Positions 51,281 to 61,145 of a DNA stretch of 64,000 nt are shown piece after piece (the stretch's first letter is position 1; each line of letters begins with the position of its first letter). The stretch comes from Microvirga rosea (GTDB lineage Bacteria; Pseudomonadota; Alphaproteobacteria; Rhizobiales; Beijerinckiaceae), in the NCBI RefSeq assembly GCF_020595095.1, contig NZ_JAJDOP010000005.1, forward strand, positions 1 to 64,000, given 5' to 3'. A model generated the notes under the pieces. That model saw only the letters and a list, made by a program, of their open reading frames with translations, had not been told where the DNA came from and ran no database searches. A program made the translations under genes and the position numbers.

Positions 51281-53641
51281 GTGGCTACCTACGACCCCGT
51301 CTCCAATACTTACACTCTCACGGCCCAGGAGCAGAACTACACCCTTTCTGCCACTGATATCGATGCCAGCATCATCGGCAATGCCTTGGACAACCTCCTG
51401 ACCGGGAATGACACGGACAACGCGCTGGACGGGCAGGAAGGCAAGGATACCCTGATCGGAGGCAAGGGCGACGACCTCTACGTCCTTCGCGCAGCCGAGA
51501 CAGTCATTACGGAACTCGCCGACGAAGGCGATGACGCCATTATCTCCTTTATCGACATAGACCTGAACGACTACGCCAATGTGGAACATGTTCTCCTCGA
51601 TGGCACGGCGCTTAACGCCATAGGAAACGACGGGGATAACCAGATCTACGGGAATGACCTCGACAACATTCTCGATGGCGGCAAGGGCCATGATACCCTG
51701 GATGGCGGCGACGGCGCAGACATCATGATCGGCGGGCTCGGCAACGACGTCTACTATCTCAATGACGCCAAAGATACCGTCATCGAAGCCGCCAATAGTG
51801 GGGACGACACGGTCTTTGTTCTCTTCGACTATTCTCTCGTGGGAACGGAAATCGAGAACATCGAGCTGATGGTGGGTCAGACGGCAACCGGCAACGATTA
51901 TAACAATCGTCTGATCGGCAATGCCGAAAGCAATATCCTGGACGGCGGAAAAGGCGACGACACTCTCGACGGAGGCTTCGGCGAGGATGATCTGAAGGGC
52001 GGCGAAGGCGACGATGTCTACGTTGTCGACAATCCCTTGGACCTGATCACGGAATTGGACAATCAGGGAACCGATACCGTGAAGGCGTTTATCGACTTTT
52101 CCCTAGAAGGGCTGGTCAATGTCGAGAATCTAACCTTGGTCGGTTTTGACAACATCGGCGGAACCGGAAACGCGCTTTCCAACACGATCCTTGGCAATGA
52201 CGGGAACAATATCCTGGACGGCAAGGCCGGCGCCGACGCGCTCAGTGGCGGCAAGGGGGACGACACCTACGTTATCGACGTCAATGACGACATCACTGAA
52301 GCAACCGACGAAGGGCGGGACACCATCAAGATCACCGATGTCTTCGCGCCCAACACGTATACTCTGAAAGACAATTTCGAAAATCTGCTGGTCACGGGAA
52401 CGAGAGATTTCGACGCCAGCGGCAATGCGCTGAACAACCAGATGACCGGCAACGGCGGCGCCAATACGTTCAAGGGCGACGAGGGAAATGACACCCTCGA
52501 CGGCGGCGGAGGCGGTGATCGCCTCGAAGGCGGCAAAGGCGAGGACATGCTCATTGGCGGCACCGGCGCCGACGTCATGATCGGCGGCGCGGACAACGAT
52601 CTTTACTTCGTCGATTCCAAGGACGACGTCGTCACTGAAGATGCCAATGGCGGCACCTTCGATCGCGTCATTTCCAAAATCAGCTACACTCTCGCCTCCA
52701 ATGTGGAATATCTCGCCCTTGAAAACGCCGGCGGCAACATCAGCGGGACAGGCAACAGCCTGGACAACACGATGTTCGGCAATGACGGGAGCAACATTCT
52801 CGATGGCGGCAGCGGACGCGATCAACTCTATGGCGCAACCGGCGCCGATACGGTCTATGGCGGAGAGGGCAACGACAGCATTCACGAAGCTGGCAATGAC
52901 AGCGATGCCCTCTATGGCGGCGCCGGCGACGACTCCTTAGAAGGCGAAGGCGGTAACGATTTCTTGGACGGCGGAATCGGCGCAGACCATCTGAAAGGCG
53001 GCGCCGGAAACGACACCTATCTGGTCGATAGTTCCTTCGATATCGTCACTGACGCTGCAGGCAATGGCGTCGATACGGTGCAGGCGAGCGCGACGTTCAC
53101 GCTCTCAGCGGATGCGGAAGTGGAAGTACTCCAGGCCTTAGGCTCCGCGGCGCTCAACCTGACAGGAAGCGCATCCGCGAACCGTATCACGGGCAACGCA
53201 GCTTCGAATACTCTCAAGGGCCAGAACGGCAACGACGTGATGAACGGCGCCGCAGGCAATGACAAGCTTTGGGGAGGATTTGGAACGGATGTTCTGACCG
53301 GCGGCACGGGGAAGGACATCTTCATCTTTGATGCGGCCCTCAATAAGAAGACCAACCTCGACAAGATCGCCGACTTTAACGTGAAGGACGATACGATCTG
53401 GCTCGACAACGCCATCTTCAAGAAGCTCGGCAAGGGCACCGAACTGAAGCCGGGCAAGCTCAACAAGGCGTTCTTCACCATTGGCACCAAAGCCAAGGAC
53501 AAGAACGACTATCTGATCTACGACAACAAGAAGGGCATATTGTATTACGATGCCGACGGCTCGGGTAAGGGCAAGGCAATGGAAATCGCCACCCTCAAGA
53601 AGAGCCTCAAGATGACTATCGACGACTTCAAAATCATCTGA
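51281..53641 (+). CDS. RTX calcium-binding secreted protein
   Basis: 786 residues. The start is GTG at 51281, eight bases after AAGGAG. No signal peptide. Nearly the whole protein is RTX: blocks of GGxGxDxLx nonapeptides (GGKGDDLYVL, GGLGNDVYYL, GGEGDDVYVV, GGKGDDTYVI, GGADNDLYFV, GGAGNDTYLV) alternate with 30-50-residue beta segments (NVEHVLLDGTALNAIGN type). The end has GGTGKDIFIFDAALN and a hydrophobic tail ending MTIDDFKII, like a type I secretion signal. The C-terminal region matches the giant RTX protein at the window's left in layout (FIFD..., LYYDADGSGKG versus LYWDQDGSGT). AT-rich upstream DNA (51195-51250) contrasts with its surroundings. Confidence 0.93.
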   Translation: MATYDPVSNTYTLTAQEQNYTLSATDIDASIIGNALDNLLTGNDTDNALDGQEGKDTLIGGKGDDLYVLRAAETVITELADEGDDAIISFIDIDLNDYANVEHVLLDGTALNAIGNDGDNQIYGNDLDNILDGGKGHDTLDGGDGADIMIGGLGNDVYYLNDAKDTVIEAANSGDDTVFVLFDYSLVGTEIENIELMVGQTATGNDYNNRLIGNAESNILDGGKGDDTLDGGFGEDDLKGGEGDDVYVVDNPLDLITELDNQGTDTVKAFIDFSLEGLVNVENLTLVGFDNIGGTGNALSNTILGNDGNNILDGKAGADALSGGKGDDTYVIDVNDDITEATDEGRDTIKITDVFAPNTYTLKDNFENLLVTGTRDFDASGNALNNQMTGNGGANTFKGDEGNDTLDGGGGGDRLEGGKGEDMLIGGTGADVMIGGADNDLYFVDSKDDVVTEDANGGTFDRVISKISYTLASNVEYLALENAGGNISGTGNSLDNTMFGNDGSNILDGGSGRDQLYGATGADTVYGGEGNDSIHEAGNDSDALYGGAGDDSLEGEGGNDFLDGGIGADHLKGGAGNDTYLVDSSFDIVTDAAGNGVDTVQASATFTLSADAEVEVLQALGSAALNLTGSASANRITGNAASNTLKGQNGNDVMNGAAGNDKLWGGFGTDVLTGGTGKDIFIFDAALNKKTNLDKIADFNVKDDTIWLDNAIFKKLGKGTELKPGKLNKAFFTIGTKAKDKNDYLIYDNKKGILYYDADGSGKGKAMEIATLKKSLKMTIDDFKII

Positions 53642-53668
53642 GAAAGCACCCGCATCGTCTCGAAAAGG

Positions 53669-53697
53669 AAAAGGCGACCATTAGGTCGCCTTTTCTG
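53669..53697. terminator. Bidirectional terminator between RTX and DUF892 genes
   Basis: AAAAGGCGACC (53669-53679) and GGTCGCCTTTT (53684-53694) enclose ATTA. T residues flank both ends in the proper sense, serving both converging genes. Confidence 0.9.
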
Positions 53698-53714
53698 TTG
53701 CGATTGAGTTCTGA

Positions 53715-54218
53715 TCAGGCCGCTTTGGTGTTGATCTTGCTCTCGGCAATGCGGGAGAGCTTCTGATCGGTGGCGCGTTCCTGCTCCATGATCTGGTGCA
53801 GCACCTGAGCGCAATCCTCGCGGCCAAGCTGCTTGGCCCAGGCCACCAGCGTTCCGTAGCGTGTAATCTCGTAATGCTCCACGGCCTGTGCGGCCGCGAG
53901 AAGAGCAGCATCCAAGACCTGCGGATCGTCGATATCGCCGGCGATATCCTGGGCTTCGTCGATAATCCCGTCGATGGCCGGGCAGGTCACGCCCTTCGGA
54001 TCGTGGCCGTGCATGCGGAAGACCTGCTCCACCATCTTCACCTGCTGCTCAGTCTCGCCCAGGTGGGTCTGAAACGCCTGCTTCAGCTGAGGATCGCTTG
54101 CTTTCGAGATCATCTCCGGCAGCGCCTTCGTGATCTGCTGCTCGGCGTAATAGATGTCCTGCAGCGTATGGATGAAGAGATCATCCAGTGTCTTGATGTC
54201 CTTCGACAAGAGACCCAT
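53715..54218 (-). CDS. DUF892 (YciE/YciF) ferritin-like stress protein, second copy
   Basis: 167 residues from MGLLSKDIKTLDDLFIHTLQ. Same helical bundle as the gene at 37003: YYAEQQ, FQTHLGETE, AAQAVEHYEITRYGTLVAW and a NTKAA ending. The ATG at 54218 is preferred to 54227, which directly abuts the AAAGG ribosome site. An exact EcfG promoter lies upstream. The two copies have probably both been kept for stress protection. Confidence 0.92.
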   Translation of the reverse strand: MGLLSKDIKTLDDLFIHTLQDIYYAEQQITKALPEMISKASDPQLKQAFQTHLGETEQQVKMVEQVFRMHGHDPKGVTCPAIDGIIDEAQDIAGDIDDPQVLDAALLAAAQAVEHYEITRYGTLVAWAKQLGREDCAQVLHQIMEQERATDQKLSRIAESKINTKAA

Positions 54219-54285
54219 AGTGCGCATCCTTTAGTTGGAAAAGCCAGCATGCGGAGCTGGCCGAAGTTTCGGCTGACGGTTCAAG

Positions 54286-54310
54286 AACGTCGCGCTGCTT
54301 CGGCAGTTCC
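54286..54310 (-). promoter_or_regulatory. EcfG-type promoter of the second DUF892 gene
   Basis: GGAAC (54306-54310), 16 bases, CGTT (54286-54289): exact consensus on the minus strand, 67 bases from the ATG. Confidence 0.75.
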
Positions 54311-54369
54311 CGGATCGCCAGTGGGAATTCATAAGGCGGCCAAGGAAGGTCAGATCGGAGCCATAGCTG

Positions 54370-55557
54370 TCATTCCACGGCACGCAGGCTTGGAGCATGG
54401 AGGCGAAGCCATTCGGCCCGGGCGGAGCTGTCCGCCTGTTCGAACTCGAGGGTCTCGATCTTCTGGCCACGCTTGACGATCTTCTCGGTCGAAATCCGGA
54501 TTTGCGAGACATCGTCCTGTGCCTGGCGGAAATGGGCATCAAGCTTGGCGACCCGCCCGTCGAGGCGCTCCACGTCTTCCAGGAGCTTTTGAACCTCAAC
54601 CTGGATCACATGGGCTTCTTCGCGAATACGTGCATCTCGCACGAGAGATTGCATGACCTGGATGGCAAGTGCGAGGAGTGATGGCGAAACGATGACGACC
54701 CGTGCCCGGTGAGCCTTCTGGACGATATCCTCGAAATGCTCGGAAAGGTCCGCGTAGATCGATTCGGCCGGGACGAACATCATGGCGATGTCCTGAGTCT
54801 CCCCGGGAATGAGATACTTCTCGGCGATGTCCTTCACATGGACCAGCATGTCGTTGCGGACGCGGGCAGCGGCCTTCGCCCTCCCCTCCTCGTCCCTGGC
54901 GTTGCGAAACACCGTGAACCCTTCCAGGGGGAACTTGGCATCGACAACGAGACCCCGGGCGTCCCCGGGGAGCCTCACGAGGCAGTCGGGCCGTGTCCTG
55001 TTCGACAAAGTCGGCTGGAACTCGAAGGCGCCGCCCGGCAGCCCGTCGCGAATGATCGCTTCCATGCGTCCCTGTCCATAGGCGCCACGGCTTTGCTTGT
55101 TCGACAGAACATCCTTGAGGCCCACGATCTCACCGGTGAGATCCTTCAGGTTCCTTTGGGCCGCGTCGATGACCGCAAGACGCTCGTTGAGCTTCGAGAG
55201 GTTTTCCGTCTGATGGCGCGTTGTGGCTTCCAGTCCTTGTCCGACGCGATGCTGGAGGCCATCGATGCGCTCGGAGATCAGGCGCACGAAGTCGCTCTGC
55301 CGGGAGCCGAAGACCTCGGCGATCGTCTGCATCCTCCCGGTCATCTCCGCCTGGATACGGGTCAGCTCAGCCATCTTGTCGTCCATCTCCCGCGCCCGTT
55401 CCGCGGCAATCGCCGCCTCGAAGGCTCTGTCCCGTCGGCTGCGCAGGAGGAGGACGAACAGAACCGCGAGAAGGACGAGGCAGGAAGCCGCGATCCCGGT
55501 CATCAATTGCCCGAAGGGTATGGCATAGGAGCCGAACAGGAGAACGGGATCACGCAT
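54370..55557 (-). CDS. rmuC: DNA recombination protein RmuC
   Basis: 395 residues. An N-terminal membrane helix (MTGIAASCLVLLAVLFVLLL) is followed by a coiled coil (about 45-130) and the RmuC nuclease-like core: RGAYGQGRMEAIIRD, RPDCLVRLPGDARGLVVDAKFPLEGF (in parts) and ETQDIAMMFVPAESIYADL. RmuC limits inverted-repeat recombination and is linked to plasmid defence in some species. Divergent from def. Confidence 0.93.
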   Translation of the reverse strand: MRDPVLLFGSYAIPFGQLMTGIAASCLVLLAVLFVLLLRSRRDRAFEAAIAAERAREMDDKMAELTRIQAEMTGRMQTIAEVFGSRQSDFVRLISERIDGLQHRVGQGLEATTRHQTENLSKLNERLAVIDAAQRNLKDLTGEIVGLKDVLSNKQSRGAYGQGRMEAIIRDGLPGGAFEFQPTLSNRTRPDCLVRLPGDARGLVVDAKFPLEGFTVFRNARDEEGRAKAAARVRNDMLVHVKDIAEKYLIPGETQDIAMMFVPAESIYADLSEHFEDIVQKAHRARVVIVSPSLLALAIQVMQSLVRDARIREEAHVIQVEVQKLLEDVERLDGRVAKLDAHFRQAQDDVSQIRISTEKIVKRGQKIETLEFEQADSSARAEWLRLHAPSLRAVE

Positions 55558-55643
55558 GGGACGAGGTTCCGGTTGACGAATTTATCCGAACATAAGACGA
55601 ACGATTTGACCATCCCGGTGCAACCGCTTATCTCCCGCCCATC

Positions 55644-56165
55644 ATGACCATAAGACCTCTCGTAATTCTTCCCGATCCTAAGCTCCGCCTCGTTTCCGAG
55701 CCCGTGAAGGAGATCACGGACGAGATTCGGACTCTGGCTGCGGACATGCTCGAAACCATGTACGACGCTCCGGGCGTCGGCCTCGCAGCCATCCAGATCG
55801 GCGTCCCCCTCCGCATGGTCACCATGGATGTGTCCAAATCGGAGACCGAGCGGCAGCCTCTCGTCCTCCTCAATCCCGAGATCGTCTGGACCTCCGAGGA
55901 AAAGCGGACCTATGAGGAGGGCTGCTTGTCGATCCCCGAATATTACGAGGAGGTCGAGCGGCCGGACCGGGTGAAATTCCGCTATATGGACCTCGACGGG
56001 CAGACCATCGAGCAGGAGGCCCGGGACCTGATGGCGACCTGCGTCCAGCACGAGATCGACCACTTGAACGGCGTTCTGTTCATCGATCACCTGTCCAAGC
56101 TCAAGCGGGACCGGGTCATGACGAAATTCAAGAAGGCCGCAAAGCGCGAGGCGAGCGGCGCATGA
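55644..56165 (+). CDS. def: Peptide deformylase
   Basis: 173 residues. The three Fe/Zn motifs are complete: [10 protein letters not shown] (motif 1), EGCLSIP (motif 2, metal Cys) and QHEIDHLNG (motif 3, HExxH). It removes the formyl group of nascent proteins. Its stop overlaps the fmt start by four bases (ATGA). Confidence 0.97.
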   Translation: MTIRPLVILPDPKLRLVSEPVKEITDEIRTLAADMLETMYDAPGVGLAAIQIGVPLRMVTMDVSKSETERQPLVLLNPEIVWTSEEKRTYEEGCLSIPEYYEEVERPDRVKFRYMDLDGQTIEQEARDLMATCVQHEIDHLNGVLFIDHLSKLKRDRVMTKFKKAAKREASGA

Positions 56166-57094
56166 GCCTCCGGGTCGTTTTCATGGGCACGCCCGACTTC
56201 GCGGTCCCGACGCTGTCCGAAATCGTCGGACAGGGCCACGAGGTCGCCGCCGTTTACACCCGGGCTCCTGCGGCCGCGGGCCGTGGCATGGAGCTGCGCC
56301 CATCGCCGGTTCACCGGATGGCGGAGCGGTTCGGCCTGCCGGTTCTCACGCCCAAGACCCTTCGAACCGAAGAAGCCTCCGAGATCTTCCGGTCCCATGA
56401 GGCCGACGTGGCGGTGGTGGTCGCCTATGGGATGATCCTCCCGCGCCCGATCCTCGACGGCACGGCTCTCGGATGCCTGAACCTCCACGCCTCCCTCCTG
56501 CCCCGGTGGCGGGGGGCGGCTCCCATCCAGCGGGCCATCATGGCGGGAGATAAGGAAACCGGCGTCGCCGTCATGAAGATGGAGGAAGGGCTCGACACCG
56601 GCCCGGTGGGAATGGCCGAGCGGGTCGCGATCACGGCGGAAATGACCGCCGGTGAACTACACGACAAGCTGATGGGCCTTGGCGCCGATCTCATGGTCAG
56701 GGCCCTCGCCGCTTTGTCCCGAGGCGGCCTGAATTTCACGCCTCAGCCTGATCGAGGCGTCACCTACGCTCACAAGCTGGCGAACGACGAAGCCCGGATC
56801 GACTGGACGAAATCCGCCCAGAACGTTCACGATCATGTCCGCGGCCTTTCTCCCTTCCCCGGCAGCTTTTTCGCGGCGGATTTCGGCAAGGGAATGGAAC
56901 GGGTCAAGGTTCTCCGCACCACCCTGTCCGACGGCCAGGGGGCACCGGGCACCCTCTTGGACGACAAGGGACTGGTCGCCTGCGGTCAGGGAGCCATCCG
57001 GCTCCTGCAAGTCCAGCGGGCCGGCAAAGGCCCCATGGGCGCCGACGAGTTCCTGCGTGGTGTCCGGCTCGCCGCAGGATCCATTCTCCCATGA
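56162..57094 (+). CDS. fmt: Methionyl-tRNA formyltransferase
   Basis: 310 residues. The formyl-THF-binding core has [14 protein letters not shown], the catalytic [20 protein letters not shown] and the C-terminal OB-type domain ([23 protein letters not shown] in parts). It works opposite to def on initiator tRNA. It overlaps def and the next GNAT gene by four bases each. Confidence 0.97.
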   Translation: MSLRVVFMGTPDFAVPTLSEIVGQGHEVAAVYTRAPAAAGRGMELRPSPVHRMAERFGLPVLTPKTLRTEEASEIFRSHEADVAVVVAYGMILPRPILDGTALGCLNLHASLLPRWRGAAPIQRAIMAGDKETGVAVMKMEEGLDTGPVGMAERVAITAEMTAGELHDKLMGLGADLMVRALAALSRGGLNFTPQPDRGVTYAHKLANDEARIDWTKSAQNVHDHVRGLSPFPGSFFAADFGKGMERVKVLRTTLSDGQGAPGTLLDDKGLVACGQGAIRLLQVQRAGKGPMGADEFLRGVRLAAGSILP

Positions 57095-57600
57095 CGCCCG
57101 ACCTGCGGATCCGGGCGGAAGAGCAGGAGGATCGGGCTGCGATCCATGCTCTCCATGAGGCAGCCTTTCGGGGCCATGCCGAGGCGGCGCTCGTCGACAA
57201 ACTACGCCGCGACAGCGATTTGTCCCTGTCCCTCGTTGCGTGTCGGGACCGGGTCGTCGTCGGACACATCGCTTTCTCGCCCCTGGCTCTTGCCGACAAA
57301 CCCGATCTAAAAGCCTTTGCGCTCGCTCCTTTGGCTGTTCTGCCGTCTGTCCAAAGGCAGGGAATCGGCGCTGCCTTGGTCGAAGACGGGCTTCAGCGCT
57401 TGGCCGATGACGGTGCGGACGTGATCCTGGTCCTCGGCGAGCCGGGCTATTATGGCGACTTCGGATTTGAAGCCGGGAACGCCAAGGCATTCACAACCCC
57501 CTATGACGGCCCCTACCTGCAGGCGCTCATCTTGAGCGATAAAGGGCAAGCGGCGCGGGGGCACGTGGATTATGCTCCTGCTTTTGCGGGACTGACTTGA
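57091..57600 (+). CDS. GNAT N-acetyltransferase between fmt and truA
   Basis: 169 residues. YhbS-like GNAT with [20 protein letters not shown] at the start, acetyl-CoA site [20 protein letters not shown] and [16 protein letters not shown]. Substrate unknown. It overlaps fmt by four bases and is followed one base later by truA, so it is translated within the def-fmt-truA operon. Confidence 0.92.
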   Translation: MTPDLRIRAEEQEDRAAIHALHEAAFRGHAEAALVDKLRRDSDLSLSLVACRDRVVVGHIAFSPLALADKPDLKAFALAPLAVLPSVQRQGIGAALVEDGLQRLADDGADVILVLGEPGYYGDFGFEAGNAKAFTTPYDGPYLQALILSDKGQAARGHVDYAPAFAGLT

Positions 57601-57601
57601 G

Positions 57602-58345
57602 ATGCCTCGCTACAAGCTCGTCGTCGAATATGACGGCACGCCCTTCACGGGCTGGCAGCATCAAACGAACGGCCTCTCCGTCCAGCAGGCCGTCGAGGAA
57701 GCCATCGCTCGCTTCGCAGGCGGCCCGGTGCGCATTCATTGCGCCGGCCGCACCGATTCCGGTGTTCATGCGACCCATCAGGTGATTCATGTGGACCTCG
57801 CCAAAGACTGGCGCGAGGACACGGTACGAGATGCCACCAACGCCCACCTGAAGCCCGCGCCGGTTACCATCCTGGCGGCAAAACAGGTCCCGGACACGTT
57901 CCATGCCCGGCTTTCCGCCATCAGGCGGCATTACGTCTATCGCATTCTCAACCGCCGCTCTCCGCCGGCCCTCGAGATCAACCGGGCATGGCATGTGGCG
58001 TGGCCGCTCGACGCCGCCATCATGCACGAGGCTGCCCAGTCCTTGACCGGCCGCCATGATTTCACGACCTTCCGGGCGGCCGAGTGCCAGGCCAACAGCC
58101 CAATCCGCACCCTGGACCGACTCGACGTGGAACGGGCAGGCGACGAGATCAGAATTTTCGCCTCGGCGCGTTCATTTCTGCACCATCAGGTGCGCTCCAT
58201 GGTCGGAACCCTCGAGCGGGCCGGCGCCGGCCGATGGTCGGTGGCGGAGGTGCGTGCCGCCCTCGACGCACGCGACCGAACCCGCTGCGGCCCCATGGCT
58301 CCTTCCATGGGCCTCTATCTGATCGGCGTCGACTATCCGGATTAA
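57602..58345 (+). CDS. truA: tRNA pseudouridine(38-40) synthase
   Basis: 247 residues. The catalytic aspartate is in [13 protein letters not shown] (about residue 52), with [16 protein letters not shown] at the start and [18 protein letters not shown] near the end. Last gene of the def operon. Its stop shares a TTAA with the stop of the membrane-protein gene on the other strand. Confidence 0.97.
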   Translation: MPRYKLVVEYDGTPFTGWQHQTNGLSVQQAVEEAIARFAGGPVRIHCAGRTDSGVHATHQVIHVDLAKDWREDTVRDATNAHLKPAPVTILAAKQVPDTFHARLSAIRRHYVYRILNRRSPPALEINRAWHVAWPLDAAIMHEAAQSLTGRHDFTTFRAAECQANSPIRTLDRLDVERAGDEIRIFASARSFLHHQVRSMVGTLERAGAGRWSVAEVRAALDARDRTRCGPMAPSMGLYLIGVDYPD

Positions 58346-58932
58346 GTCAGCAGCGCGCGCATAAGGGTGTCGATCAGGCTGTTGAGCGTCACGCCCAACG
58401 TCACGATCCCGAATGCTGCCAGGCCGGGAAGCCCCAGGGTTGCCTTCGTGGCAAACCATTGCGCGCGCAATACGATGACGAAGAACGCCAGGCTGAAGAG
58501 ACCCGCCAGAGGAGGCGTCGCCCATCCGAGCAGCAGAAGCATGTAGGGAACGGACATCACCAGCATGGCGATGACGTTGATCCAGTTCATGACGATGACG
58601 AACGGAACATAACGGTGGGTGAGACGCAGCTGCCGCGTTCCCCAGATCATCACGATCGGAAGCGCCAGGAAGCTCGCCAACTGCCCGAGGGCGACAACCA
58701 CGTCGATCTGAAAGCTGTCGAGCAGCGGGTGGTTCGGGCTCAGCAATCCGAGACGCAGCCGTTCGATGGCAATGGAAACGATATAGGCCGGAAGCGTCAG
58801 CCAGAGCGCCGCGAAGGAGCGCCAGAAACCCCGCTCGCTCATGTCGAAAGCCCTCAGGCCTTCAACCCTGCTGTTGAGCAGGTCGAGCGCGCCTTTGAAC
58901 GAGCGATTGACTTCGTCGGCGGTCACGATCAT
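58342..58932 (-). CDS. Hypothetical integral membrane protein
   Basis: 196 residues from [19 protein letters not shown], with five to six hydrophobic segments ([81 protein letters not shown]). Similar proteins are common beside truA and dapE in Hyphomicrobiales (from memory). No catalytic motif. GGAG lies nine bases before the ATG. Confidence 0.75.
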   Translation of the reverse strand: MIVTADEVNRSFKGALDLLNSRVEGLRAFDMSERGFWRSFAALWLTLPAYIVSIAIERLRLGLLSPNHPLLDSFQIDVVVALGQLASFLALPIVMIWGTRQLRLTHRYVPFVIVMNWINVIAMLVMSVPYMLLLLGWATPPLAGLFSLAFFVIVLRAQWFATKATLGLPGLAAFGIVTLGVTLNSLIDTLMRALLT

Positions 58933-59052
58933 GGGCGGGCTCCAGGAGGAGGATTGCCCACGAAAACCTGCCAGCCCCACGAACGTTCCGACACGAACCG
59001 ACTTTCGTCGGATAAGGCCAAGCTCCGCCAGGCAAGTCAGGATGGCCCGATC

Positions 59053-59793
59053 TTAGCGTTTCGCCCTGATGCAGATGAACTGCGGCGTCTTCGCGAGTTG
59101 GTTGTAGATGCGCTCCGAAACCGCCTTCATCTCCGGAAGGGGACGCGGTTCGACGACTCGATCGAGCGTCCAGCCGGCCTCGGTGAGAGCGTTGAGAATC
59201 TCGGCAAGCGGCCTGCGATAGGCCTCCACATAGGGTGCAGGCTCTCCGAAGCCGCTCCAGTACATGCCGAACCTTGAGCGTTCGTAGTAAGTGCCGGTAC
59301 CTCGGATGTCCTCGTTCATCCAGTCGCTCATGGGATGGGCCATCGAGAAGACCAGCGTTCCGCCAGCCCGTGCGACGCGGTGGAATTCCCGCAGGACCGG
59401 CCCGAGCTCCATCACGTAATCGAGAGCCAGCGCACAGAGCACTTTGTCGAAGAGCGCATCCCCCAGCCAGTCGAGTGGCTTCGCCAGGTCCGCGATTCGA
59501 AACTCGGCGGATGAACCGGCGCAGCGCTCCCGTGCGAGCTCGACCATTTTGGGCGTCACGTCGAAGCCATGAACGATTGCGCCCTGTTCAGTCATCAGGG
59601 CACTGCCGATCCCTGGACCGCAGGCCGCATCAAGGATGCGCATGCCCCGGACCTCGCCGAGCAACGCCATGGTCGCGGGGCGTTCGTAGAGCCCGTTATG
59701 GGGTTTCGTCGGCGCGAGGGCAGAATAGCGGTCGGCAAAGGACGAATAGGCTTTGAGACCTATCGGCTCGTCAGGTGCGGCATGCTCGGACAT
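59053..59793 (-). CDS. Class I SAM-dependent methyltransferase
   Basis: 246 residues. Motif I is ILDAACGPGIGSALMTEQGA, the acidic position is GFDVTPKMVELA, motif IV is FDKVLCALALDYVMELGPVL and post-motif is ARAGGTLVFSMAHPM. Small-molecule methyltransferase of the UbiE/biotin-synthesis BioC type; substrate unknown. It lies just downstream of dapE on the same strand, with 30 bases between. Confidence 0.88.
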   Translation of the reverse strand: MSEHAAPDEPIGLKAYSSFADRYSALAPTKPHNGLYERPATMALLGEVRGMRILDAACGPGIGSALMTEQGAIVHGFDVTPKMVELARERCAGSSAEFRIADLAKPLDWLGDALFDKVLCALALDYVMELGPVLREFHRVARAGGTLVFSMAHPMSDWMNEDIRGTGTYYERSRFGMYWSGFGEPAPYVEAYRRPLAEILNALTEAGWTLDRVVEPRPLPEMKAVSERIYNQLAKTPQFICIRAKR

Positions 59794-59823
59794 GGCTGCG
59801 TCTCAACGATGTCAGCTTGGGTG

Positions 59824-60984
59824 TCAGCTTGGGAAATAGGCGTCGAGGACCTTGCGGTAGATCGAAGCGAGCCTGTCGAGATCGGCCACGGCGACGCGCT
59901 CGTCGATCTGATGCATGGTCTGACCGACCAGCCCGAACTCGACCACGGGACAATCCCGAACGATGAAGCGAGCGTCCGATGTCCCGCCGGTCGTCGACAG
60001 CTTCGGCTTGATCCCGGTCTCGGCTTCGATCGCCTTGGCGATGAACCCCACGAAATCGTTCGGCTCGGTCAGGAACGCGACCGCGTTGGTTGGCTCCATC
60101 GTCAGCGTATAGCGCACATGGTTCCCGGCCGCCTCACGGAGTCGGTCTGCGATTTCCGCTTCCAGGCTTTCCGGCGTCCAGCGATCGTTGAAGCGAATGT
60201 TGAAGGTGGCCCGCGCACTCGCCGGAATCACATTGGCCGCCGGGTTGCCGACATCGACCGTCGTAATTTCGAGGTTTGACGCATCGAAATGTTCGGTTCC
60301 GTGATCGAGAGGCTTGCCGATCAGCGCGCTGACCAAACGCAGGAGGCTCGGGATCGGATTATCCGCCAGATGAGGGTAGGCCACATGCCCCTGCTTGCCT
60401 TCGACGACCACGTGCCCCGTGAGGGAGCCGCGGCGGCCGATCTTGATCATGTCGCCGAGCTGGTTCGGGTTTGTCGGCTCGCCCAGGATACAGGCGTCGA
60501 AACGCTCTCCCCTCGCCTTGGCCCATTCAAGAAGTTTCACGGTTCCGTTGATGGCGGGCCCCTCTTCGTCCCCGGTGATGAGAAAGCCGATGGAGCCGCC
60601 GAAATCCGGCCGCTCACGAATGAAGGCGAGGGCCGCCGCCATCATGCACGCAACGCCGCCCTTCATGTCGACGGCGCCGCGCCCGTGCAGTTCGCCGCCG
60701 TCGATCACGCCGCCGAACGGGTCGTGACGCCAACGGCTCGCGTCCCCCGGAGGCACCACATCGGTGTGACCCGCGAAAAGAAGGTAAGGTTTGCCGCTGC
60801 CGTAGCGGGCGTAGAGATTTTCCACATCAGGCGTGCCAGGCTCGGAAAAGATCGGTCGATGCACTTCGAAGCCTGCCTCGCGAAGGACGCTTTCGATCAG
60901 CGCGAGCGCTCCGCCCTCTGCGGGGGTCACGGACGGGCAGCGGAGGAGGGACTGGGCGAGAGATAGCGGCGAGGTATCGAACAT
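59824..60984 (-). CDS. dapE: Succinyl-diaminopimelate desuccinylase
   Basis: 386 residues. M20 dizinc peptidase with [14 protein letters not shown] (metal His/Asp), [14 protein letters not shown] (bridging Asp), [13 protein letters not shown] (catalytic Glu-Glu) and the C-terminal [10 protein letters not shown] metal His. It makes LL-diaminopimelate for lysine and peptidoglycan. The ATG at 60984 matches the family; the frame is open up to 61092. Partner dapD lies 1.2 kb away on the same strand, with the peptidase gene between on the opposite strand. Confidence 0.96.
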   Translation of the reverse strand: MFDTSPLSLAQSLLRCPSVTPAEGGALALIESVLREAGFEVHRPIFSEPGTPDVENLYARYGSGKPYLLFAGHTDVVPPGDASRWRHDPFGGVIDGGELHGRGAVDMKGGVACMMAAALAFIRERPDFGGSIGFLITGDEEGPAINGTVKLLEWAKARGERFDACILGEPTNPNQLGDMIKIGRRGSLTGHVVVEGKQGHVAYPHLADNPIPSLLRLVSALIGKPLDHGTEHFDASNLEITTVDVGNPAANVIPASARATFNIRFNDRWTPESLEAEIADRLREAAGNHVRYTLTMEPTNAVAFLTEPNDFVGFIAKAIEAETGIKPKLSTTGGTSDARFIVRDCPVVEFGLVGQTMHQIDERVAVADLDRLASIYRKVLDAYFPS

Positions 60985-61145
60985 AGGGTCACAACGACAG
61001 GTAATGGCGTACAGGCCGGGACCATACCGATTTGCTTCTTTTGTGCCAGCATTCAATGTAAGCTTGGCGCGCAGTTTCCTCCAAAGTCTCAAGGGCGGAC
61101 CCGTTGACGGCCTGGTTGACGGCCCTGTCGTGGGACGCGGCGCAC

